30,902 nt of DNA from Anaerolineae bacterium (GCA_030612185.1 JAUWOI010000003.1:1-30902), one strand, 5' to 3'. Numbered from the stretch's first letter, positions 13,237 through 20,914 are shown. Translations and numbers: made by a program. Notes: generated by a model from the sequence alone, not told the origin.

Positions 13237-15060
13237 ATGAAACTCACCGGAGGACAAATCATCGTAGAAACCCTGATCCGCGAGGGCGTGCCCTACATCG
13301 TCGGCATCCCCGGCCACGGCACGCTGGGCCTTTCGGACGCGCTCATCGAGCAGAATCGTAGGGGCGAGCCTCGTGCTCGCCCTCTCAAGGTGCTGCAGGT
13401 GCGGCACGAGCAGGCTGCCGTGCACCTGGCCGACGGCTACTACCGCGTCGCCAGTGTCCCGCTGGCCGTGTTCACCTCCATTGGGCCTGGCGCGATGAAC
13501 ACTTGTATCGGCGTGGCCTCCTGCTACGTGGACTCTATCCCGGTGCTCGTGCTCACCGGCAACAGCCACACCCACATGGCCGGGCGGGGCGTGCTGCAGG
13601 AGATTGAGCGCAAACGCGACGCGGACAGCCTGGCCGTGTTCGAGCCCATCGCCAAGCGTATCTGGCGGCCCACGGGGGTCGAGTGGCTGCCGCGTATCCT
13701 CCAGCGCGCGTTTGCGGAGATGCTCACCGGCCGCCGTGGCCCCGTCGTCGTGGACCTGCCGATGGACGTGCAGTGCGACAGCGCCGAGGTGGTGTTGGGT
13801 GACCCTCATACCTATCGCCCCAGCGGGCCGGTGCTGCCCGATCCCGATCTCATCGCGAAAGCCGGGGGGCTGCTCGACGGAGCCGAACGCCCCGTGATTG
13901 TCGCTGGGGGCGGCGTGATCGCTGCCGAAGCGTGGGACGAACTGCGGGGACTGGCTGAGTTCCTGGGTGCTCCCGTCGTCACCACGATGATGGGCCAGGG
14001 TGCTTTCCCGGAGGATCATCCTCTGTCCGTCTTCCATGGCGGATCGAAGGGTACCACCTGCGGTAACAGGCTCATCGCCAAGGCCGACGTGTTGCTGGCG
14101 GTCGGGATGCGCTTCGCCGACGAGACCACCTCGTCCTACCGGCATGGTGCCACCTACGCCATTCCGCCCACGCGCCTGATCCACCTGGACCTCGACCCCA
14201 CCGAGATCGGCAAGAACTATCCTGTGGAGGTCGGCATCGTGGCCGACGCGCGGGCGGGGCTGGCGGCTTTGTTGGAGTGGTTTCAGACCCGAAGGGTTTC
14301 AGAAAACCCTTCGGGTCTCCGTAGCGACTACTTCGCTGAGATACAGCAGTTGCGGGAGGAGTGGTTGGAGCAAGTGCGGGAACTTGCCGCCTCCGACCAC
14401 ACACCCATCACCATCTCCCGCCTCATCGCCGAACTGCGTGCTTTCCTAGATCGGGACGCTATCGTGGTCACCTCGTCCGGCAACACCCAGGCGCAGTGGT
14501 TCCAGGAGGCGATGGTCTACGAGCCGAAGACCAACCTGACCACCGGCGGGTTCAGCACGATGGGCTGGACTGTGCCCGCCGCGCTGGGCGCCAAACTGGC
14601 CGCGCCGGACCGTCAGGTGGTGGGGTTGGTGGGCGACGGTGATTTTCTGATGACGGCCCAGGAACTGGCGACCGCTGTGCAGTACGACATCCCCGCCGTC
14701 TACGTCGTGGCCAACAACGTGGGCTGGATCGCCATCCGTGATCTGCAGGCCGCCGTCTATGGAGAAGAGCGGGCCATAGGCGCCGAGTTCCTGAAGGAGG
14801 GCGAGCCAGTATCACCCGACCTGACCGCGCTGGCGCGTGCCTTCGGCTGTTATGCCGAGCGGGTCTCCGCCCCGGACGAGGTGCGCCCCGCGCTGGAGCG
14901 TGCCTTCGCCGCCGGCGTGCCTGCCGTCGTCGAGGTGATGGTCGAGCGCACCTATCCGCTTTCGGGCAGCCCTGCTGTGGGATGGTGGGATGTGCCGGTG
15001 CCCACGTACCTGGCGGAGCAGCGGGCGCGGTACGAGCGGGAGCGGGCGGAAGAACAGTGA
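13237..15060 (+). CDS. Thiamine-diphosphate-dependent enzyme, acetolactate synthase/IolD-like
   Basis: 607 residues. ATG 13237 has GGAGG at 13225-13229. The three domains of the ThDP decarboxylase/acetolactate-synthase family are present. The N-terminal PYR domain has VPYIVGIPGHGTLGLSDALI and the catalytic Glu in VRHEQAAVHLADGYYR (E58). The central domain has PVIVAGGGVIAAEAWDELRG. The C-terminal PP domain has GDGDFLMTAQELATAV to VYVVANN (466-495), the GDG-NN cofactor motif. The GHG and TSIGPGAMNTCIGVASCYVD wording recalls IolD (trihydroxycyclohexanedione hydrolase), but the substrate is open. A 34-bp palindrome inserts residues ~350-361. The gene stands alone, with repeats on both sides. Confidence 0.85.
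   Translation: MKLTGGQIIVETLIREGVPYIVGIPGHGTLGLSDALIEQNRRGEPRARPLKVLQVRHEQAAVHLADGYYRVASVPLAVFTSIGPGAMNTCIGVASCYVDSIPVLVLTGNSHTHMAGRGVLQEIERKRDADSLAVFEPIAKRIWRPTGVEWLPRILQRAFAEMLTGRRGPVVVDLPMDVQCDSAEVVLGDPHTYRPSGPVLPDPDLIAKAGGLLDGAERPVIVAGGGVIAAEAWDELRGLAEFLGAPVVTTMMGQGAFPEDHPLSVFHGGSKGTTCGNRLIAKADVLLAVGMRFADETTSSYRHGATYAIPPTRLIHLDLDPTEIGKNYPVEVGIVADARAGLAALLEWFQTRRVSENPSGLRSDYFAEIQQLREEWLEQVRELAASDHTPITISRLIAELRAFLDRDAIVVTSSGNTQAQWFQEAMVYEPKTNLTTGGFSTMGWTVPAALGAKLAAPDRQVVGLVGDGDFLMTAQELATAVQYDIPAVYVVANNVGWIAIRDLQAAVYGEERAIGAEFLKEGEPVSPDLTALARAFGCYAERVSAPDEVRPALERAFAAGVPAVVEVMVERTYPLSGSPAVGWWDVPVPTYLAEQRARYERERAEEQ
14285..14318. repeat. Perfect 15-bp hairpin repeat inside the ThDP enzyme reading frame
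   Basis: AGACCCGAAGGGTTT (14285-14299) is exactly complementary to 14304-14318 with a 4-nt loop (CAGA). It is translated as part of TRRVSENPSGLRS in the linker between the central and PP domains. The arm begins AGACC and ends GGTTT, like the intergenic element at 6238-6334. The likeliest origin is insertion of a short palindromic element that kept the frame open. Confidence 0.65.
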
Positions 15061-15090
15061 AACGTGAAACGTCAAGCGTCAAACGTCAGC
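15057..15090. repeat. TTGACGC-type repeat downstream of the ThDP enzyme gene (inverted relative to 13195)
   Basis: GTGAAACGTGAAACGTCAAG followed by CGTCAAACGTCAGC is an array of AACGTSAA-like units. It overlaps the stop codon and is the reverse complement of the motif before the gene. The two arrays bracket the 1.8-kb gene. Confidence 0.5.
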
Positions 15091-15470
15091 AGGCAGTTTG
15101 TCTCGAGTGTCTTGGCCAAGGAGTCTACTTCTTACTGTTGCGATTCCCCCTTTCCTTCCAGGTTTTGCTTGTATCTGCTTCGTGCTATAATTATTTGGAA
15201 GGGGTAACTACCCAGCCGCTCGGTCTGGATCGCCAGATCCAGGCCAGGGGCAACACGAAACGCGGATTCCTAACGATTGTCGGTCACACGCCAGCATTTT
15301 TGAGCCACCTATTCGCTGGATCTGGCGGTCCGGCGGGAGCAGATGAGTAGTTACTGGGAGGGTCTAAGCCTCTGGGATTATAAAAACTGAACATGACTAC
15401 TCGGGCATCGTCATTCTGAGCTACGCGTGGCGCACATGCACCACTCATTGTGCAAGAAACAGCCGACTTG

Positions 15471-15583
15471 TCATTGCGAGGAGCGCCAGCGACGAAGCCC
15501 CGCCACGAGTACTCGCGGTGGTACTTGCGGTGGCAATCCCCAAATGGCCCAGGCGGAGATTGCTTCGCTGCGCTCGCAATGAC
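15471..15583. repeat. TCATTGCGAG-type dispersed palindromic element
   Basis: The left arm begins TCATTGCGAGGAGCGCCAGC then GACGAAGC (15471-15498). The right arm (about 15557-15583) is its imperfect complement, GATTGCTTCGCTGCGCTCGC then AATGAC. This arm wording is a widespread intergenic repeat in diverse bacterial genomes. The copy is interrupted by a second repeat (15497-15533), giving a nested structure. Confidence 0.65.
15497..15533. repeat. GCCCCGCCACGAG + 2 x TACTCGCGGTGG repeat nested in the palindromic element
   Basis: A 13-bp head is followed by two 12-bp units (15510-15521 TACTCGCGGTGG and 15522-15533 TACTTGCGGTGG). It lies between GACGAAGC and CAATCCCC of the host element. The same head with three units occurs at 18356-18404. 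Confidence 0.65.
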
Positions 15584-15639
15584 ACCGCCCGCCTATGTTT
15601 CTTAGTAGTAATAACGACTTAACGAAAGGAGGAAGCAAA

Positions 15640-16755
15640 ATGGCTGATTTCGCCAGTGGGAAAATCCAGGCTTTCGCCGGTCCAACAGAATTGGGCGCGC
15701 CAGATGATCTCGAGGAAGTAATCCTTGATTTCATCAACGGTGCCAACAAGACGCTTGATATGGCGGTGCAGGAATTGGACTCGAAACCCATCGCGCAGGC
15801 GATCTTGGACGCTCGCTGTCGCGGCGTCAGGGTACGCCTCGTTATGGAGCAGGACTACCTGGCCAGGAGAGAACTCCCTCCAATTCCCCTGCCGCCTTCG
15901 ATTCCCCCGGACGACGATGACCTGCCTCTGACAGTCAATCGGGAGATACTTAGGGCGTTGCTGCTTTACGCCGTGGACGTGAAGGCGGACTTCAACCCCA
16001 AGATTTTTCACCAGAAGTTCATCATCCGCGACAAATCCAAGAAAGAAACCCGTGCAGTCCTAACGGGCTCGACCAACTTTACCCATACAGGCACACACAA
16101 GAATCTGAATCATATTGTGATCTTCCATAATATGAGCATCTGTAAAGCCTACCAGGCGGAGTTTGACGAGATCCGGTCTGGTACCTTCGGTGCACTGAAC
16201 CCGCGTCAACGGGATAAACCGAAAACCTTCAACATCGAAGGTGTACCTGTTCGAATACTATTTGCGCCGGATGATGCACCCGAACTTGAGATCATCAAGC
16301 AAATGCTGAAATGCAACAGCCGGCTGGACTTTGCTATCTTCACCTTCTCGGGCTCCTCGGGTATTGACGATGCAATGACCATTTTACGTGCAGCGGGTCG
16401 AGAACTGCGGGGTGTATTCGATCCAGGCCAGGGAAGAATGTGGTGGGCAGCGAGCCATTGGCTGCACGACAAGGGTATAGCAGTCTATTTGCCGAGAGCG
16501 GTCGAGGGCTTCGGAAAACTACACCACAAACTTATGGTGATTGATGAGGCCATTGTCATAGGCGGAAGCATGAACTACACAGCGCCCGCCAACGAGTACA
16601 ACGACGAGAACATCTTCGTAATTGGCAACCCATACGACCTTCCAGAAGGGAAGGGGGGGCCAGTTGATCACGATGCCTGTGCGGAGATCGCCAGGTATTT
16701 CCGAGGTGAGATTGAACGAATGATTGACACGAGCGACTTGTACCAGGCCGACTGA
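15640..16755 (+). CDS. Phospholipase D-like (double HKD) protein
   Basis: 371 residues. ATG 15640 follows AAAGGAGG by 7 bp. Two PLD catalytic motifs are intact: HQKFIIRD (H124-x-K126-x4-D131) with the downstream GSTNFT, and HHKLMVID (around residues 295-302) with GGSMNYT and NEYNDEN. There is no signal peptide, so it is probably cytoplasmic. Two HKD motifs in one chain form one active site that attacks phosphodiester bonds via a phosphohistidine. Substrates in the family range from lipids to nucleic acids. GANKTLDMAVQELDSKPIAQ is typical of PLD-like nuclease-type domains. Spacing to the oxidoreductase gene is 3 bp, so they are probably co-transcribed, though no functional link is obvious. Confidence 0.9.
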   Translation: MADFASGKIQAFAGPTELGAPDDLEEVILDFINGANKTLDMAVQELDSKPIAQAILDARCRGVRVRLVMEQDYLARRELPPIPLPPSIPPDDDDLPLTVNREILRALLLYAVDVKADFNPKIFHQKFIIRDKSKKETRAVLTGSTNFTHTGTHKNLNHIVIFHNMSICKAYQAEFDEIRSGTFGALNPRQRDKPKTFNIEGVPVRILFAPDDAPELEIIKQMLKCNSRLDFAIFTFSGSSGIDDAMTILRAAGRELRGVFDPGQGRMWWAASHWLHDKGIAVYLPRAVEGFGKLHHKLMVIDEAIVIGGSMNYTAPANEYNDENIFVIGNPYDLPEGKGGPVDHDACAEIARYFRGEIERMIDTSDLYQAD

Positions 16756-16758
16756 TTG

Positions 16759-17829
16759 ATGGACACCATAGGCGTAGCAATCGTCGGCTGTGGCCGCATC
16801 TCTGACCTACACGAACTGGGCTACCACGGGCGGGAGGACGCCCGCATCGTCGCCGTGTGCGACACCAAACGGAAGAACGCCCGGGCTAAAGCCAATGCCT
16901 GGGGCGTGGACAAGGTGTACACCGACTACCACGATCTTTTAGCCGACCCCGAGATTGACCTGGTGGAACTGCTGGTGCCCCATCACCTGCATGCCGAGAT
17001 GACAGTCGCCGCGTGTGAGGCGGGCAAGCACGTCTCGGTGCAGAAGCCTATGGCGCTCACAGTGGCCGAGGCAAACCAGATGATTGAGGCAGCCGAGCGG
17101 GCTGGTCTCGTGCTGCGCGTGTATGAGAACTTTGTGTTCTACCCGCCCCACGTGCGTGCCAAACAGATGATCGAGGCAGGGGAGATTGGCGAGCCGCAGA
17201 TGATCCGGTTGCACGTCAACACCGGCATGCGCGATGCTTCCTGGAAGGTGCCGCTCAGCGCATGGCTGTGGCGCTTCGACGAGAAGCGGTGCGGCGGTGG
17301 TCCCCTCGTCTTCGATCACGGTTACCACCTCTTCTCCCTGGCATATTACCTGATGGGCGAGGTGGAGCGGGTCTACGCCTGGATTGATCGCAGCCCCGTC
17401 GTGCCCACCAAGTATCTGGATGCGCCCGCCACCATCATGTTCCAGTTCGAGTCGCCCCGCCGTTACGGTGTGCTGGACTTTGCGCACACGCCCAATATGA
17501 AGATCGAATCGCTCTACTATGCTGACGATGACCGGGTGGAGGTCATCGGCGACCGGGGCATCCTCTTCATCAATCGCTGCACTGCGCGCACCGTGGACCT
17601 GCCAGCGTTGATGATGTTCCGCGACGGCAAAACCACCCCCATTGAGGTCGAGCGGGTCGAGTGGCACGCTAGTTTTGTGGACTGCACCCGCCACCTGATT
17701 GATGTGCTGCAGGATGGCGGGCAACCCGTGCTCGACGGCCCCACCGGCAAAACAGTGCTCCAGTTCACACTGGCCGCCCACCTCTCCGCGCGTACCGGCA
17801 AGGAGGTACGCCCCGACGAGGTGTGTTAA
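16759..17829 (+). CDS. Gfo/Idh/MocA family NAD(P)-dependent oxidoreductase
   Basis: 356 residues from ATG 16759, three bases after the previous stop (a TTG at 16756 is also in frame). The N-terminal Rossmann fold shows VAIVGCGRISDLHELGYHGR, AVCDTKRKNARAKANAWGVD, DLVELLVPHHLHAEMTVAAC and VQKPMALTVAEANQMIEAAE (the family's EKP motif here reads QKP). The C-terminal alpha/beta domain carries GGGPLVFDHGYHLFSLAYYL, with Asp and His of the usual catalytic region. These enzymes oxidise or reduce sugars, inositols and related polyols. The IolD-like enzyme 1.7 kb upstream makes a cyclitol substrate conceivable but unproven. Confidence 0.9.
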   Translation: MDTIGVAIVGCGRISDLHELGYHGREDARIVAVCDTKRKNARAKANAWGVDKVYTDYHDLLADPEIDLVELLVPHHLHAEMTVAACEAGKHVSVQKPMALTVAEANQMIEAAERAGLVLRVYENFVFYPPHVRAKQMIEAGEIGEPQMIRLHVNTGMRDASWKVPLSAWLWRFDEKRCGGGPLVFDHGYHLFSLAYYLMGEVERVYAWIDRSPVVPTKYLDAPATIMFQFESPRRYGVLDFAHTPNMKIESLYYADDDRVEVIGDRGILFINRCTARTVDLPALMMFRDGKTTPIEVERVEWHASFVDCTRHLIDVLQDGGQPVLDGPTGKTVLQFTLAAHLSARTGKEVRPDEVC

Positions 17830-17860
17830 TGAGAATGAGATAGCAAGAAAGGAGACAAAA

Positions 17861-18064
17861 ATGAAAGATAGACCTGGTTGTTTGTCCGGCCTGCTCAAAC
17901 TCGCGTTCCTCAATTGGATCTTCGACTGGCTGCAGGAGAGGTTTGGCTTCGGAAGAGGGCTATCCTGCACCGGATGCGGTTGTGGGATCATTCTACTTCT
18001 CCTCTTCCTGGCGCTCGCCTGCTCCGTCTTCACAGGCACTGACTGGTTCCAATTAGGATTCTAG
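17861..18064 (+). CDS. Small Cys-containing membrane protein, unknown function
   Basis: 67 residues. ATG 17861 follows AAAGGAG at a normal distance. Sequence: an amphipathic N-terminal half (LLKLAFLNWIFDWLQERFGF), a Cys-rich turn (CTGCGCG), then one transmembrane helix (IILLLLFLALACSVF). It starts 31 bp after the oxidoreductase stop and may belong to the same transcript. No known family is recognised. The CxxCxC cluster next to the membrane is its only notable motif. Confidence 0.55.
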   Translation: MKDRPGCLSGLLKLAFLNWIFDWLQERFGFGRGLSCTGCGCGIILLLLFLALACSVFTGTDWFQLGF

Positions 18065-18584
18065 GTACCAGTCATCCCGCCTGAAGGCAACATCTCGCCA
18101 GTTCTTCGCCCCAGCCCTCCCGGCGGCTGGCCAACCACACGACGCTTATGCTGACGGTGCGAGAGCCGTCGGTCAGCACCAGCGTCTCCCCCAGTCCATG
18201 CCGGGTGATTGGCCGCCATATCTTCCCGCGCGAGCATCCCGATCCCAGTTCAGGAAGCCCTCGAAATCCCGCGCCACGACCTCCCGCAGCCGTCCTAAGG
18301 TGCAACGCACTTATCTCTTGCCATTTCAGTGATTTTGTCCAGCAGCCTGCCACGAGCCCCGCCACGAGTACTCGCGGTGGTACTCGCGGTGGTACTCGCA
18401 GTGGATTGCATCGTAGAACAGGCAGATTTGTAGCAAAAGTGCGTTGCACCTGAAGTAGTAAGTTGCCCGTATGGTTTGGGGCCATTCTTTCGTCATACAT
18501 AGAGGGCGACGAACGTCACAACGGACAGATGCGCGCCCTGGAACAGAGGGGACGTACTCAAGGAGAAAGCGAAAGGAGATTGCT
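18065..18584. other. 520-bp spacer without a convincing gene
   Basis: Both strands carry open frames but no recognisable domain. A minus-strand stretch (about 18230 down to 18072) reads KIWRPITRHGLGETLVLTDG and SISVVWLASRREGWG, which looks like a protein fragment of unknown family. The spacer also contains the repeat at 18349-18404 and the ribosome site AAAGGAG (18572-18578) of the next gene. Confidence 0.35.
18349..18404. repeat. GCCCCGCCACGAG + 3 x TACTCGCGGTGG repeat
   Basis: GCCACGAG is duplicated (18349-18356 and 18361-18368), followed by three 12-bp units at 18369-18380, 18381-18392 and 18393-18404 (the last reads TACTCGCAGTGG). The head matches the copy nested at 15497-15533, which has only two units, so unit number varies between copies. 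Confidence 0.7.
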
Positions 18585-19925
18585 ATGAAACACATTGCTC
18601 GCGTCGGATTGCTCGCACTAGCCATGGGCCTTGGAGTAACTGCTGTCATCTTGATGGTGACGGGCCTCTCCGCTGCGGCTGCCGCCGGGGAGATAGACCT
18701 CACGCTGGACATGCAGGCTCCTGTGCACATCACAGCCGATTTGACCTACGTGGTCAGAATTGGCTACTTTAACTATGGTACAGAAATGGCGCCGGATGCC
18801 TGGGTGACGGCCACGTTGCCCGTGGGGACACAGTTCGTCACTGCCACGAATCGCTGGGGGGCGCCACTCCCGCCGGACGTGACCAATGGCAACGAGTTGA
18901 GCTGGTACTTTGTCAGCCCGCTCTGTGAGTGGCCAGCCGATGCGTGCTGCGGCCACGTCCTGCTCACCCTGCAGCCGGACGAGACATTGCCAGAGGGGGA
19001 ACTGCTGACTACCACGGCGACTATCGCCACGACCGGTGTAGAATCCGATACGACGAACAATACGATGAGTGTGACCAGCGAGGTGTGCGCCATGGCCGGC
19101 TCAACCAAGCAGGTCCAGGCACGGCACGTGATACCAGGCGACGTGCTCACCTACACGATCACAATCAACCTGGCGAACCAGTTCGGCGGGGGAATGAACG
19201 GGCGCTGGGTCACCCTGACAGACACATTGCCCTTCAGCCACCAGGTGTGTTTCCTGGGCTGGAGCGGCGCGCTGACCGGCACGCAGATTGACGGCCACAT
19301 GCTGCGCTGGCAGGGTCAGGTGTACGCCGGGCAGCCGCTGACACTCCAATATCGGTTGGGGGTAGAGGGTGTGGTCACACCTGGCACGGTCATCACCAAC
19401 GTAGCTATGCTTGGTTGGACGGGGCATTACATGCAACTCGGGCCGGTCACCACAGTGGTCACCCTGCCCCACGGCACGATGGCGCTGGGGCCAAACCAGG
19501 GCGGCCAGTTGCACCACCAATACGGCGTCACGCTCACCGTCCCGCCCGGCGCTGTAACCGACACGACGCGCTTCCAGTTCAGGCCGCTCTTCACAGACAC
19601 ACGACCCATCGGCCCACCCGGTGGCCTGCTGTTCGCACATCGCGCCTTCGAGATGACCGCCTCCCGCTTCGGCGAACCCGTGGGCCAATTCAACCGGCCG
19701 CTCACGATCACCATGAACTATACGGATACGGACGTGACCGGACTGAGGCGCGAGACGTTGCGTCTGTGGACACGTTCTGGTCCAGAAGGACCATGGGCCG
19801 TGCTGGGCGAACCGGTCCGCACGATGTCCGGAGCGCTCACCTTCACGACGACGCATTTCACCCAGTTCGCGCTGTTTGGCGAGGCCAAATACCGCATATA
19901 CTTGCCGCTGATCGTCCGCCGATGA
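18585..19925 (+). CDS. Secreted DUF11-repeat protein with ZU5-like domain and YLPL C-terminus
   Basis: 446 residues. ATG 18585 is chosen because AAAGGAG lies at 18572-18578 and the signal peptide starts there (MKHIARVGLLALAMGLGVTA to SAAAAAGE). Two DUF11-like repeats follow: PDAWVTATLPVGTQFVTATN through TNNTMSVTSE (~50-160), and STKQVQARHVIPGDVLTYTI through VVTLPHG (~165-285). Next comes a ZU5-like module (HHQYGVTLTVPPGAVTDTTR; ~295-425). The chain ends YRIYLPLIVRR. From memory, YLPL-type tails recur in exported proteins of Chloroflexota and may be a surface-sorting signal. A cell-surface or extracellular structural role is likely. Confidence 0.8.
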   Translation: MKHIARVGLLALAMGLGVTAVILMVTGLSAAAAAGEIDLTLDMQAPVHITADLTYVVRIGYFNYGTEMAPDAWVTATLPVGTQFVTATNRWGAPLPPDVTNGNELSWYFVSPLCEWPADACCGHVLLTLQPDETLPEGELLTTTATIATTGVESDTTNNTMSVTSEVCAMAGSTKQVQARHVIPGDVLTYTITINLANQFGGGMNGRWVTLTDTLPFSHQVCFLGWSGALTGTQIDGHMLRWQGQVYAGQPLTLQYRLGVEGVVTPGTVITNVAMLGWTGHYMQLGPVTTVVTLPHGTMALGPNQGGQLHHQYGVTLTVPPGAVTDTTRFQFRPLFTDTRPIGPPGGLLFAHRAFEMTASRFGEPVGQFNRPLTITMNYTDTDVTGLRRETLRLWTRSGPEGPWAVLGEPVRTMSGALTFTTTHFTQFALFGEAKYRIYLPLIVRR

Positions 19926-19937
19926 TGCACAGTGCTT

Positions 19938-19975
19938 GCCCAAGCGGCGCACTGCAATGAGTGCGCCGCTTGGGC
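19938..19975 (+). terminator. 16-bp perfect hairpin after the DUF11/ZU5 gene
   Basis: GCCCAAGCGGCGCACT (19938-19953) pairs perfectly with 19960-19975 across a 6-nt loop, followed by GTTCTA. It is a strong stem placed 12 bp after the stop. The T-tract is weak, so it may act as a terminator or an mRNA-stabilising hairpin. Confidence 0.6.
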
Positions 19976-20009
19976 GTTCTATACTGACCAGCCAACGAGG
20001 AGACAGAGC

Positions 20010-20501
20010 ATGAACAAAAGCAAGGCTCACATTCTGGTGGTAGATGACGAACCTGGACATGTCTGGGCTATGCAGGTCAATCTGGAGGCCAGGGGCTATG
20101 CAGTGCTCGTGGCGAGGGACGGGCAGACGGCAGTAGAGCTTGCCGCCAGGGAGGAGCCAGACCTTATCGTTTTGGATATCAAGATGCCTGGCCTGGATGG
20201 CTACGAGGTCTGTCAGCGCATCCGCGAGTTCTCAACGGTGCCGATTATCATGCTCGTCGCCCCGACGGAGAACGCCGACAAGGTAATAAGGGGTCTGTAT
20301 GCAGGTGCCGACCATTGTATGACCATGCCTTTCAGTGTCGCCGAACTCCTGGCCAGGATGCGGGCCGTGTTACGCCGCGCCGGACTCTCAAGGCGGAAGG
20401 GTCTTCAGCCCACGGCTCAGCCGGAGATCTCCAGAGTGTTTTTGCCCAACGGTGGTCTCCAGAGTGTTTTCGCCCAACGACGAGTGCCTGTTGTTGATTG
20501 A
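20010..20501 (+). CDS. Degenerate, truncated response-regulator receiver protein
   Basis: 163 residues from ATG 20010 with GAGGAGA upstream. The receiver domain (1-~125) is a close paralogue of the OmpR-type regulator at 25478-26176. ILVVDDEP and the phospho-acceptor in DLIVLDIKMPG (D56) are kept. The conserved Thr/Ser is Val (MLVAP, V83) and the conserved Lys is Met (TMPF, ~M106), both needed for normal phosphotransfer switching. The DNA-binding winged helix of the paralogue is missing; the tail after ~130 is low-complexity and overlaps a 28-bp tandem duplication. It may be a decaying duplicate or a phosphate sink/decoy for the kinase at 26305-28707. Confidence 0.7.
   Translation: MNKSKAHILVVDDEPGHVWAMQVNLEARGYAVLVARDGQTAVELAAREEPDLIVLDIKMPGLDGYEVCQRIREFSTVPIIMLVAPTENADKVIRGLYAGADHCMTMPFSVAELLARMRAVLRRAGLSRRKGLQPTAQPEISRVFLPNGGLQSVFAQRRVPVVD
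20428..20483. repeat. 28-bp tandem duplication at the receiver-protein 3' end
   Basis: The unit TCTCCAGAGTGTTTTTGCCC + AACGGTGG (20428-20455) is followed at once by a second, slightly changed copy (20456-20483). Since 28 is not a multiple of three, the duplication shifts the frame. With one copy, the protein would run on through LLLIESVRHLLQGIDHRLW to a TAG at 20566-20568. Confidence 0.65.
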
Positions 20502-20536
20502 GAGTGTGCGTCACCTTCTACAGGGCATAGATCACC

Positions 20537-20570
20537 GACTATGGGCGCCAGCCACCTGGCGCCCATAGTC
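20537..20570. terminator. 15-bp perfect hairpin GACTATGGGCGCCAG
   Basis: The arms 20537-20551 and 20556-20570 are fully complementary with a CCAC loop, 36 bp after the receiver-protein stop. There is no T-tract on the plus strand. The same arm sequence (TATGGGCGCCAG) recurs in the hairpin at 21132-21166, so this may be a repeated transcript-end element. Confidence 0.5.
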
Positions 20571-20664
20571 ACTCGAGAGTCACGGTGTGGACGTCGTTGC
20601 TAGTTATCGGCAGGTTGCTGTCTCGTCTGGGTTAGTAGCACCAAAAACGATGAGTGATGTGGCC

Positions 20665-20697
20665 GTCCGGCGCTGTCTATCTCAGACAGCGCCGGAT
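20665..20697 (-). terminator. Terminator-like hairpin after the small secreted peptide gene
   Basis: GTCCGGCGCTGTCT pairs with AGACAGCGCCGGAT (20665-20678/20684-20697) around ATCTC. It lies 10 bp beyond the stop of the minus-strand peptide gene. The T-rich stretch (GTTTTTGG on the minus strand) is ~20 bp further on, so termination strength is uncertain. Confidence 0.5.
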
Positions 20698-20707
20698 TTG
20701 GGTCACG

Positions 20708-20914
20708 TTACTGGCCCGGGCCAGTACCTCCCTCGCCTGGACACACGTTGGACCAACCTGGCGGTCCATCGTCGTCGCCTGCGTCGGCCCAACCTGGCGG
20801 GACACCGTCGCCGGTGCTGTTGCCGTTCGAGCCACCCCCGTGATAGGCGAAGACCGGCACAACAACGGCCAGCAACACCAACAACACGAGTACTAAAATA
20901 AGCAGTTTCTTCAT
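20708..20914 (-). CDS. Small secreted Gly/Asp-rich peptide
   Basis: 68 residues. ATG at 20914, with AAGGAGG 9 bp upstream on the minus strand. A classical signal peptide (MKKLLILVLVLLVLLAVVVP to VFA|YHGG) is followed by a mature ~45-residue Gly/Asp/Pro-rich tail with two PPGW motifs (GVPPGWADAGDDDGPPGWSN). No known family is recognised. Its own ribosome site and terminator-like hairpin support a real gene. The acidic Gly-rich tail could bind metal ions or be a structural surface peptide. Confidence 0.65.
   Translation of the reverse strand: MKKLLILVLVLLVLLAVVVPVFAYHGGGSNGNSTGDGVPPGWADAGDDDGPPGWSNVCPGEGGTGPGQ

Larger units (their letters stand above)
15091..15639. other. 549-bp non-coding spacer with hairpins and a possible orphan promoter
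   Basis: No convincing gene is seen. A TATAAT at 15186-15191 with a weak TTTTGC at 15163-15168 (17 bp) could start a transcript. Downstream, CTGGATC-GCCA-GATCCAG forms a hairpin (about 15226-15243), and GTAACTAC (about 15205) recurs inverted near 15346. This may be a small RNA or leader, or just repeat debris. A mobile-type palindrome follows at 15471. AAAGGAGG for the next gene is at 15625-15632. Confidence 0.3.

Noticed and set aside
13180..14184. 334-codon antisense frame over the ThDP enzyme
   Set aside because: Low-complexity His/Gly/Arg composition typical of an antisense shadow in GC-rich DNA.
18072..18236. Minus-strand gene in the 18.1-kb spacer
   Set aside because: The stretch looks protein-like but has no start with a ribosome site and no recognised family; kept only as a note in the spacer entry.
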